A DNA stretch of 64,000 nt, taken from Lithodes maja. Taxonomy: Eukaryota > Arthropoda > Malacostraca > Decapoda > Lithodidae. The translations under genes and the position numbers were made by a program. The DNA is taken from NCBI GenBank assembly GCA_037953745.1, contig JBAKBP010000684.1, positions 64,501 through 128,500 of the forward strand, given 5' to 3'. Below are positions 42,400-51,375 of this stretch, piece by piece. The notes beneath the pieces are model-generated. The model was not told the origin of the DNA and made no database searches. It saw nothing but the letters and a program-made list of their open reading frames with translations. Each line of letters begins with the position of its first letter. Within the stretch, counting starts at the first letter, position 1.

Positions 42400-44100
42400 T
42401 CTATCTATTGCCTGACGCCGTGAACCCCGAAGGGGTGGCCACGAACAAACTGCCCCCATGCACCTCTGTCCCCAGTCAGTCGACGCCCCTCCTCCCAACC
42501 AGCACTGCCTTCATCCATATACTTCCTCACTCCATCATTCCACCTCTCTGTCCTTCCTCCTCGCTCTCGTACACCCTCTTAGTCATTCTCTCGCTTTCCA
42601 TACTTTCCATATGGCCGAACCATCTCAACTTGCTCCTTTCCACACTTTCCAGCACATCTACCTCCACACCAAACCTCCTTCTTACTTCCTCATTCGTCTG
42701 TCTATCCCTCCATGTAACTCCGCACGCACTTCTCAAGTAACTCATTTCCACTGCTCTCACTCTTGGTCTCAATCTCTTCCCGAACGTCCATGCTTCGCTT
42801 CCGTAAGTTAGTGTCAGGATTACCACACTGTCATGCAAGGACTTCTTCACTTCCATACTGACGACCCTATTTCTTGTTACTGCTTTCGACGTTCCTACAA
42901 CCCTCTTCCCCTGTTGCACCCTCTTCCGCACTTCTTCATCCATAGTCCCATCTTTACTCAACACACTGCCCAGATACTTAAAAGAGCTGACGATATCCAT
43001 AGCCTGACCGTTCAACTTCACCTCACACTCTATGACTTCACCTCTTTCGAAGACCATAACCTTGCTCTTCCCCGCATTTACCTTCAAATTCCGTTTTTCG
43101 CACACTGTTCCAAACTCATTTACCAGACCCAGCAACTCCCATTCATTATCGCTCATCAGAACTTTATCATCCGCAAACAGCAGTATAGGCAGCTTCCACT
43201 CATTTCCCTCCCTTATCAGCGATACACCAACATCTACTACTCTTCCTAGTATTTCGTTCATGAGTCCATCCATATATACAGTAAACAACCACGGGGACAT
43301 CACACACCCCTGTTTCAACCCAACATTCAGGTCAAAGAACTAGCTCTGCTCATTCTCCACACATACTGCCATCTTTGCACCCACATACATGCTCTTCACT
43401 GTTTTCAGCAACTTACCATCTACTCCGTATATTCTAAGTACTTTCCACATACCTTCTCTATCCACTCTGTCATAGGCCTTCTCCAAGTCCATAAAGGCAA
43501 CATACACCCTTTGTTGCTTCTCCAAATATTTCTCCACAACACAATTCAGGGTAAAAATCTGATCTACACATCCTCTTCCCTTCCTAAAACCTCCCTGCTC
43601 GTCGCCTATCCATTTCTCCATTCTCACTTTCATTCTCTCAATCACTACCCTACTGTACACCTTCCCTACCACGCTTAAAAGACATATTCCTCAGTGGTTA
43701 CCACACACTCCTCTTTCCCCTTTGCAAATAGGGGGGGACTATTATGCCAGTCTTCCAGTCATCGGGTGCACTGCCCTTCTCCCATGCTAGTTTGCAAATT
43801 TTCCATACCCATTCGATCACTATCTCACCACCATACCTCAACATTTCCCCACACACTCCATCTGTTCCTTGTGCTTTCCCCAACTTCACTCTTTTCATGG
43901 CTTCCCACACTTCTGACCTCCTGATCCCCACCTCCTTCTCCACTACTCCTTCTCTTCTCCCTCCCATACCACATCCAACTATGTTTGCTGGCTCTTCATT
44001 CCTTACATTTAGCAACTCGTTGAAGTACTCCCTCCATCTTTCGACTCTCTCTTGCTTCTCGGCTAGCATTCTCCCATTCATATCTTTCACACCCTTACTG
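42400..44100 (-). pseudogene. RTE-like LINE reverse transcriptase
   Basis: Pieces in order on the minus strand: ERVERWREYFNELLNV, AQGTDGVCGEMLR (44.1-43.7 kb); VVGKVYSRVV, EQGGFRKGRGCVDQIF, FMDLEKAYDRVDR (motif A, 43.67-43.34 kb), then a TAG at 43339; KQGCVMSPWLFTVYMDG (motif B), PILLFADDKVLMS (motif C), VNAGKSKVMVF, SSFKYLGSVLS, LTYGSEAWTF, SACGVTWRDR, LRWFGHMESME. A small deletion near 42525 shifts the last 40 codons relative to the better fragment at 30844-31287. Confidence 0.7.
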
Positions 44101-44204
44101 TTTCCCTTGCTACCTTCCCTAACTTTCTTGACTTCTTACCAGAACAGTTTCTTACACTCACTCCATTTTACACTCAGATTCCTTCCAAATTCCTCATCTA
44201 CTCT

Positions 44205-45466
44205 TCACTTACTTTCCTCCACTACTCTCTTCATCACTCTCTTTCTCTCTATGTACCTCACTCGTTTCTGCCTCTCCAAATCTTCATTCCCTCTACTACC
44301 CAACCACTCTCTATACGCTTTCTTCTTGTCTTCCACAGCTATTTTTACCTCTTCTGTCCACCATGCTGTACCTTTCACTCCCCTCCCTCTTCTCCTCACT
44401 CCACACACCTCTTCACATGCTGCACAGATCTCTTCCTTAAACACCTTGCTTATCTCCTCCACTTCCTCCATATCTTCCAGGTCGAACCCACCTAGTCGTC
44501 TTTCAACTGCTCTCCTGTACTCTTCCCTGATTTTCTCCTCCTGTAGCCTCTCCACCATCCTCACCATTAATCCTTCCTCTCGCCTCCCTCCAGCTCTCCT
44601 CACCCACTTCATTTGTATCCTAATTGTAGCTACTACTACATAATGATCAGACAGACCCCTTCTAATACCCCTATGCACCCTACCATCCAGCACAGATTTC
44701 TTCATTCGTTCATCCACACATATATAATCAATCAGTGACTTTCGTTCCACCACTGTCTTAGCCTTATCCTTCATCCTCCGCACCACTTTCCATGTGGACC
44801 TGTCTATCATTCTGTGTCGGAAGAAGGTGTTGGCTATCCACAGCCCCCTCCAAACACATACGTCCACAAGTGCACTACCATTCCCATTCACGTCTGACGG
44901 TACTCCTCACTCTCCCACTACTCCATCAACTTTCCTATCACCCACCTTACCATTCATATCCCCAATCAGAAATATTCTTTCGTTCTTGTCAAACTTATCC
45001 AGGCACGCCTCCACATTCACTCAGAACTCCTCTTTCTCTCTTACAAGTTTATCCTCTGTCGGAGCATACACACACACAATCACCCACGTTTGTATTCCTA
45101 CTTTCATTCTCACCCACACAATCCTTTAACCCAAAGACCCATATTCTTTTACATTCTCCTTCCATTTGTTACTTACAAACACACACGCACCTTCTCTCGC
45201 TGCTCCCTCACTCACTTCAGCACACCCACCCATTCCACACTCCACTCTCTCACATCTGTACCCTTCCATTTGGTCTCCGTCATTCCACATACATCCAGCC
45301 TGGCATTCACTAACACTTCCATGACCTCTCTCTCTTTTGTGCCATCATTCATGCCACTCATGATCCATGTACCTATTCTCAGAATGCCCGTAAGCGTGTC
45401 CATAGTCGGTCGGGGTTCGTCAACACAGGGTCCATCTGCATCCGAGGCTGATCGTTCATTTGTCAT
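44205..45466 (-). pseudogene. RTE-like LINE APE endonuclease and linker
   Basis: 45466-45212: IGTWIMSGMNDGTKEREVMEV, RLDVCGMTETKWKGT (catalytic Glu); then broken frames around 45.2-44.9 kb with GDMNG-type text; 44891-44205: MNGNGSALVDVCVWRGLWIA, LIDYICVDERMKK, LSDHYVVVATIR (SDH), then a basic linker (YIERKRVMKRVV). Typical RTE-type endonuclease with at least two shifts. Confidence 0.65.
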
Positions 45467-45591
45467 TGCTACACATCTTTCACGGGTGGGGGTCGCAAGC
45501 CCACCGACCCAACCTCTTTAGTCGCCTCTTATGACATGCAGATGGCACGTGGGGCATATTCTAATCCCCTACCCCCAGGGCAAGTTAGCAT

Positions 45592-46700
45592 ATAATCTAT
45601 ATAATGCACATCATACCATGGACAAGTGTGCGCAAATTAACAAAATATTACATATTCATGACAGATATATTAATTTAATTTAGTATGTTTTCCATATGAA
45701 GAGCAATATAGTTGTTATGCTAACGATAAGAATAGCAGCCATCAACACCACCAATAACACTGTGCCAGAATGACATCAAAACACTAGAACCAGAGGACCA
45801 CCGCACCCTTCATCCTCGCAGATGGCCTCATGTGGCCTGACCATTTCCTGGAGTGCCGTCAGAGGGCCCAAAAACACAAACCACCATCTGCCGTGCCCCT
45901 CTAGCCCCCACATAAAAGGACAAGGACTCTCCAGACCAAGGAGAGACTATCCCAACCAAATTGAGCAGGATAATGTTGAAATAACTTTGAAAATTGGACA
46001 GAATTAATATATACACCAGATGAGGAGGAGAACATTATTAACATTTCGCAGATAGCTTCTTCAGATCAGTGAACTGAAGAAGATATCAGCGAAATATTGT
46101 CAATAAGGAGCTCCTTCTCATATGGCATTTATATTGACCAGGATAAGCCAGCTAGGTACGAGACTAGCAGATCTTGGTCTAAAGACAGGATTTCTCCCAA
46201 AGTTCGAGAGTGGGTTCTTGGTCCAAAGACAAGACAGGCTTCCCTCGGTCCAAAGACGAGAAAGTAATTAGTAATTTAGCTCGTTCGAGATTAGCCATTC
46301 TGATCCTGAGACAGAACCGCTGGGCATGACACCAGCAAGTGTAAATTACAGAAGGAATTGAGGCTTGACGCTTATCCCTCTGGTCATCAACAACTTGTGT
46401 GTGAGCCAATAACAGGTGATGCTAGTGGTAGGATACCTAGCCTCCAAGCTGAACAACAAGTCTCAGAGCCACAGCAGTTTTTAGGTACATGAAATGAAAA
46501 ACTTTATGAGACAACATCATAATTAAGTAAGAAACTAACCGAGCAGCCAATACCAAAGAAGGTACACTCAACCCCCCAAAAACAACAAGGTGGCCATCAC
46601 TGATCACGAGGAAGCAGGAGAAAATGCCAAAATAAATTACCTGGTCTTGAACTCCTTGGTTAGTGCCCCTAACCGAGGAGTCCAAGACCCTCGAAGTAAC
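45592..46700. other. Non-coding stretch with two small repeats
   Basis: 45997-46135 forms an imperfect inverted repeat of about 60-bp arms around GATCAGTGAACTGA (a hairpin or MITE-like unit). 46172-46258 has three copies of CTTGGTCYAAAGACRRGA. No gene seen. Confidence 0.4.
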
Positions 46701-46734
46701 AGAACCTGAAGAGGAGGATTTTTGAAAGAACCTC

Positions 46735-47095
46735 CCTTGACCATTACATTAGTGGCGGCATTCACCACCAAATCCCATGAGTACGCATGGATAAGAATCA
46801 TGGGGTCGCCTGTACGTCCATTAGTAGATACCGGTGCAGCCCGTTCGTGATTGAACACAATTTTTTCGTCAGTATCAAAACAAGTTTGGAGCCTTGCTAC
46901 CTTCCTCCGTCAACTTGATCGGTGCGGATGTTGAAGCTTTGACACTGAAGGGGGTGACTCGCCCAGTTTCGGTCACCACTCCAACACCATCTGCAGTGAC
47001 TGAACATTCATTCATTGCTTTCGACTTGCCGTACAAAAAAATACGATGGATACTTAGGGCTCGATCTTCTAGAGAAATTGGGCGCCCACATCGAC
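46735..47095 (+). pseudogene. Retroelement aspartic protease fragment
   Basis: Plus-strand text YAWIRIMGSPVRPLVDTGAA with the DTGA catalytic motif near 46827, then a stop; a second stretch VEALTLKGVTRPVSV...; then in a shifted frame LGLDLLEKLGAHIDC, the usual LGxDxL end of a retropepsin. Several frameshifts and stops. Distinct from the Gypsy family in this window (LLLGNDF). Confidence 0.5.
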
Positions 47096-47419
47096 TGTGC
47101 TGGGCGCCCAATTTTCTTTCGGTAAAAATACAAAACAAAGTCAACTAATGTTCCATCATTCACAAGAACAAGTACACCGAGTCGACACCTCACATAATTG
47201 CACAAGCATCAATCAAAACGAACAGTACCATCCCAGCCAACCACCAAGCTTAGATCCCAATCAGCACAAGCCATCAACCAGATATTATGTTTTGTCCAGC
47301 AGTCAACCAACCTTATGCAAACTTATGCATGGTAGCCACTGATGTCTTACCAGCCCACCCCCAGTCAATTAGGATTGCAAATGTGTCCAGCCAGCCCCCT
47401 ACTCTTCCGAAAAGGTTGA

Positions 47420-48245
47420 TAGTTGGCGACCTAGAAACCTTCAACGAAAAATATATAGATCGAAAAGCACCCAATCCATACCGCAGGACCGCCAGAACAC
47501 CTGGACCATCATATAAACTTGTTGCCTCTAAACAATAGCAACTGCATGTAGTGGACATCATAGGACTTATTCCATCCAAGGCCTCCAAACAGTATGCATA
47601 ACTGTTGTTGATACCTACTCTAACTTCTTGATTGCCTGCCCGGCCAAAGAACATAGTGCATTAGCACATGTTGTTGTTGTTGTTGTTCTTCCCCAAGCTG
47701 CCTGGCCGAACAGCCCCAAGGCTCCGAGCACGGCCAAGGCCATATCCGAGCGCCCCCACAGAACCCTCCCTGCCGACCACAATAAAGCCTGGGTGACCGA
47801 AGCCACTCCATGGCGGGGGAGCTGACGAGGGTGCGGAAACGCTCGGGAAACCAAAGCCCCTCCCAGGGCCCTGTGCCCCTCAGCAATTATGAAGAGAAAG
47901 TTGAGGGGCAAGGGAAAAATGTGACGCTTTGGCTTCCAATCTTGGTAGATTGGGAGGTCAATCCACGGAAGAAACACCGTCACTCGAGATCTAGAAAATA
48001 TATAAGTAAAAGGAACAGTCAGAGTAAGCTATGGGTATGGCAGAGATCGCTCAGTTCTCACTCTGATAGACCAGCCCATCACCAGGCATTAGCACATGTT
48101 CCCCTACTTTGGTCTGCCCCAATCCATACATTCCAACAACACTCTTGTATTTGAGGGTCATATAGGGCAAGAGTTGTCCACACTGTTTAGATACCAAATC
48201 TCCCGCTCTTCACCGTACTGGTCCAAGGAAAAAAACGACCCCCCC
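47420..48245 (+). pseudogene. Retroelement integrase core fragment, split
   Basis: NPYRRTARTPGPSYKLV, then QLHVVDIIGLIPSKASKQYA and YSNFLIACPAKEHSALAHV (first Asp), interrupted at 47673-48085 by a SINE-like insertion, then FPYFGLPQSIHSNNTL (second Asp changed to Asn), VGHI-like and SRSSPYWSKE, ending at a C-run (48239-48256). Related to the protease fragment only 350-700 bp upstream, with no room for RT and RH between them. Confidence 0.5.
47658..48100 (-). mobile_element. SINE-like insertion (413 bp) with 15-bp target duplication
   Basis: GCATTAGCACATGTT at 47658-47672 and 48086-48100. On the minus strand the insert begins CCTGGTGATGGGCTGG and ends with (AAC)n, so it was reverse-transcribed. 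No A or B box found; it could be the 3' end of a LINE. GC-rich centre. Confidence 0.7.
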
Positions 48246-48582
48246 CCCCCCCCCCTTAATACCTCCCCACCACTCCCGCCAAAAACAACAAATGTGACTC
48301 ACTCCAACACCTAATCTCACTGATCTTAAGAGACGAGACACGTGATTAGCTGAGGCTAGTAGCATCGTGCAAACCAGTGTATGCCTTTGTTTGCAGATAT
48401 ATAGGCTAATAGAACATTCCATAACAAAATCTATAAAATATATTTATTTGAAGTAAAGAGGCATTCACTAAATATTAATACATAATTATATATTCCTTTG
48501 ATCTTGGGATTGGTTTTGTTTTGCCTAAGACTACATTTATCACAAATGAATCGTCTTATTTGTTATATCAGTATATTAATTA
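48246..48582. other. No gene recognised
   Basis: AT-rich DNA after the C-run; nothing recognised. Confidence 0.3.
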
Positions 48583-48800
48583 TTAACCCCTTCAGCACAA
48601 TTACCTAATTTTCATCTTATTTTGGTTACCATTAGACGATATTCTTTAGCGTATAGCATGCATTACCCCTAGAATCAAAAGGGGTAAATACAATCTCAAT
48701 AAACCCTCTGCATAACATAGGTCCCAACCTAGACTGCATAGAATCGTCTAATTATAGCCAGAAATAATACAAATTTAAGTCATCGTGCTGAAGGGGTTAA
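48583..48800. mobile_element. TTAA MITE M6 (210 bp plus TTAA each side)
   Basis: TTAA at 48583-48586 and 48797-48800. Perfect or near-perfect inverted ends TTAACCCCTTCAGCACAAT and, reversed, TTAACCCCTTCAGCACGAT. No coding. Best-kept inverted repeats of the six TTAA elements. Confidence 0.8.
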
Positions 48801-49087
48801 GATAATATCTGGCTTAAATTGTCTATGGAAAGTAAATATTTTAGCAAGGACATACAGCATCAATATAAAACCAGTCAGGTAGAGGCTTCAACACATCTTT
48901 GCTTGAACATTGTGCATTTAGAGCTCCTGGTACCTAATTAGTGACAGAGGGTGTATTTCATTGGTCGATTGATATATTTAGTTAAATATTTATAGTTTCG
49001 TCCATAGATCTCCGTCAAGCTAAATTAAACATATATATATAATTATATATTGAGAATATATCACAAATACACGTGAGCCACTAAATG
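48801..49087. other. AT-rich spacer
   Basis: No feature recognised. Confidence 0.3.
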
Positions 49088-49237
49088 TTTCTAGTCTCTC
49101 AGTGGGGATCGAACCATCGACCATCAGGATGATAGCCGACGCTTTTAATAACTTTTTAAGACTGCCGTGGTGTAATTGATTAAAAGCGTCGGCTATCATC
49201 CTGATGGTCGATGGTTCGATCCCCACTGAGAGACTAG

Positions 49238-49240
<3 letters not shown>
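49088..49240. repeat. Perfect 62-bp fold-back of a tRNA-like SINE
   Basis: Arms 49088-49149 and 49179-49240 are exact reverse complements, with a 29-base spacer (49150-49178). The right arm plus spacer reads as a tRNA-like pol III head: A box TGGTGTAATTGATTAAAAGC, B box GATGGTTCGATCCCC. The left arm carries the B box only. (TA)n follows at 49241-49293. Confidence 0.85.

Positions 49241-49293
<53 letters not shown>
49241..49293 (+). repeat. (TA)n microsatellite
   Basis: About 26 TA units directly after the fold-back. Confidence 0.9.
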
Positions 49294-49297
<4 letters not shown>

Positions 49298-49450
49298 TTT
49301 TCGGTAGACAAATTGAACCTGCCGAAGGCAGGTTCCTCTTAATTATAGGAATGGTATCGCTCACCAGGATTAAAATCGACACCTAAATTGCACGAAAGAT
49401 CTTCATTTTGACAAAGAAGTGTGACAAAAAGTCATATGAAAGACAAATCT
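49294..49450. other. No gene recognised
   Basis: Unassigned spacer, CCTGCCGAAGGCAGG palindrome at 49318-49332. Confidence 0.35.
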
Positions 49451-50160
49451 GTATTCAGTCAAATCTGTTAAACTACTTGCCAAAAACTCTTTCATTAATA
49501 ACAAATGTTCTGAACTTTTGAACTGCAGCTCTTCCCAAGTTTTCTGGCATCTAGCCAAGAACTTCTATAACAAATTTACTTCCTCATATTTCCCTCCTCT
49601 TTTCCACTTAGACGGATTGCCGTCACTTCCTCCTCTGACAAAAGCAGAACTCTTTGCTCAAACTTTCGCTAAAAAACTCCACCTTGGATGATTCCATCTC
49701 CACCCCTTCTCACTCACTTATGTCTTATATCATAATCTCTTCTAAGGATGTACTTTCTGCCCTTTCTGGGATTAATACTAAGAAGGCGTACGGACCAGAT
49801 GGTGTTCCTCCTGGTGTACTATTGTACTAAAAAACTGTTCTTCAATGCTGTCTCTCTGCCTAGGCAAACTCTTTCATCTCAACCCTCCAACAATGGTCCA
49901 ATTGCTCTCATTTTTTGCATCTCTAAAATCTTTGGAACTATTCTTATCTCAAAGTTTCTTAAGCATTTCTCTTCCCATAATCTACTTTCGGATTGCCAGT
50001 ATTGCCAGTTTGTCTCTAATTTCCTTGGAACCGGTGTTCCTCAGGGTTCTGTCCTGTCTCTAGTTCTCTTTCTAATATTTATTAATGATCTCCTCAACTT
50101 TACCTATAGTCCTATCCACTCATATGCTGATAAGTCTACCTTACACTGTTTACCTAATTG
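49451..50160 (+). pseudogene. Family K LINE fragment with deletions
   Basis: Text colinear with 39370-40860: NSFINNKCSEL, SSQVFWHLAKNFYNK, ISSKDVLSALSGINTKKAYGPDG, NNGPIALIFCISKIFGTIL, then a jump to QFVSNFLGTGVPQGSVLSLVLFLIFINDLLNF and HSYADKSTLHC (YADD changed to YADK). Several deletions and shifts. Confidence 0.65.
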
Positions 50161-50464
50161 TTCACATCAAGCTAGCATGCAATCACTCCATATAATAGGT
50201 TTATCTATTGCAAGATAATTCTCGGTAACCCTGTCAGTAAAGCTAAATATTTACAAGCCAGGAGAAGGTGACCTTTATTTTTAAACACTTCGGAAGACCT
50301 ATAGAAGGACATTCATTGAGTCATTGTAATTACCTCACTCTTTGTTGTTAGGCATTAGTATTCACAAGTGATATGTTTACATATCCATTTACAAAGTAAA
50401 TTATGTTTTAAAAATGTCTGTAATTTTAATTTCCTTGTAATGCAACCCTGTTATTATTTGACAG
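50161..50464. other. Likely intron upstream of GNAT exon
   Basis: AT-rich, ends TTATTTGACAG at 50464, a plausible 3' splice site. Confidence 0.35.
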
Positions 50465-51127
50465 GAGTGTAGACGGGTTCACGGTAGACAGACTAAAACC
50501 AGAAGACATACCTTCTATCACTGGACCTTGGCCTTGGAAGTGGACAGAAACCGACGCTGACTTGGCCTCTCACATCCAGTCTGTGCCATCCGCGGCTGTC
50601 CGATCATCCAGAACAGGAGAACTTGTAGCTTGGGCACACTTGTATAACAATGGTATGATTGGTAATATGCATACTGTGCCTCACTTACGTGACTGTGGTT
50701 TGCAGTCTTTAACCCTTTCAGACTCATATGACCCAGAGGGTGCCAGATTAGCAATAAGAAATAGAGTTCTCTCACTCTTATAATTACCTCTCCAAAATTA
50801 GTTTTCTGACCACCGCTAACTCAAAAGACAACTGCAGAGGTTGAAGTAACTAAACTAAAGGTTTCTAAATACCCCTGATGGTAACAAAGGTTTTTAAAAT
50901 ATCCCAAATAGGCTCAAAATCGCGTCATATGTCGGAGAGGGTTAATTATGTCTCATCTTAAACAACAGTCTCAACAAGCTGAACTCTTCCCTTGGGCAGC
51001 AATAGAAGTTACCGATCAGGCATCTACTGCCCATTCAAAAAAACATGAATCATCAGATTGTGGTCCAATAGAAGCTGCATTTATTGTGACAAAAGGCACT
51101 GAAATTACAGATATAATAGCATCTTAG
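50465..51127 (+). pseudogene. GLYAT-like GNAT acetyltransferase exon, split by MITE M4
   Basis: After the acceptor: SVDGFTVDRLKPEDIPSI, GPWPWKWTETDADLASHIQ, VPSAAVRSSRTGELVAWAHL and IGNMHTVPHLRDCGLQSL, with the GELVxW and TxPxxRxxG pattern of the glycine N-acyltransferase-like / FR47 GNAT fold. M4 inserts at a TTAA just after LQSL. After M4 the frame continues MSHLKQQSQQAELFPWAAIE and reaches TAG at 51125-51127, so removing M4 and one TTAA keeps the frame. The usual RGxG acetyl-CoA loop reads RDCG, a possible decay sign. Only the last exon is visible. In this allele M4 would truncate the protein at 50780. Confidence 0.6.
50709..50945. mobile_element. TTAA MITE M4 (229 bp plus TTAA each side)
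   Basis: TTAA at 50709-50712 and 50942-50945. Ends TTAACCCTTTCAGACTCATA and, reversed, TTAACCCTCTCCGACATATG. Same family as M1. Sits inside a coding exon. Confidence 0.85.
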
Positions 51128-51189
51128 ATTGATGATGCAGTTTATAACGTTGTGCACTCCCTTGATTAATAGGACTAGGGTGTGCCCTT

Positions 51190-51345
51190 GTTAATGGGTC
51201 TTAACAGGATATTTGCCACAAATCACTAAACCGAGCAGTCCAAACTCTTAACATCTACCAATGGCACGGCCGGGGATCCAACTGCCGACCCATTCGATGA
51301 GCAGCCAGATGCACTACTGACTATGCCATGGTCCTTGGCAAATAT
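51190..51345 (-). mobile_element. tRNA-derived SINE
   Basis: On the minus strand TGGCATAGTCAGTAGTGCAT (A-box region), then GGCAGTTGGATCCCC (B-box region) and GGCCGTGCCA; GGCA/TGCC ends pair like a tRNA acceptor. The body runs left to about 51190. A (TA)n run follows on the right. Confidence 0.5.
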
Positions 51346-51375
51346 ATATACCGGTATATATATATATATATATAT
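51346..51375 (+). repeat. (TA)n target of Gypsy copy E
   Basis: TA repeat directly beside the 5' LTR. Confidence 0.8.

Larger units (their letters stand above)
42393..45583 (-). mobile_element. RTE-like LINE, nearly full length (3191 bp)
   Basis: Flanked by GTTAACAT (42385-42392) and GTTAGCAT (45584-45591), 7 of 8 identical. The minus strand starts TTGCCCTGGGGGTAGGGG and AGAGGCGACTAAAGAGG, then ORF text with APE endonuclease, RT, and ends GGCGTCAGGCAATAGATAGATAGATAG. The reading frame has several frameshifts, stops and a small deletion near 42525, so it is dead. A 556-bp copy and a 79-bp piece of the same family are elsewhere in the window. Confidence 0.8.

Noticed and set aside
43744..44643. 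Long plus-strand frames over the RTE LINE
   Set aside because: They are shadows of the minus-strand LINE coding sequence, Ser/Leu/Thr-rich as expected for the reverse reading.
49150..49240. A true tRNA gene
   Set aside because: The anticodon arm does not fold cleanly, the sequence is part of a fold-back and looks like a SINE head.
49204..49386. ORF through the (TA)n run
   Set aside because: Codes IYIYIY; microsatellite translation.
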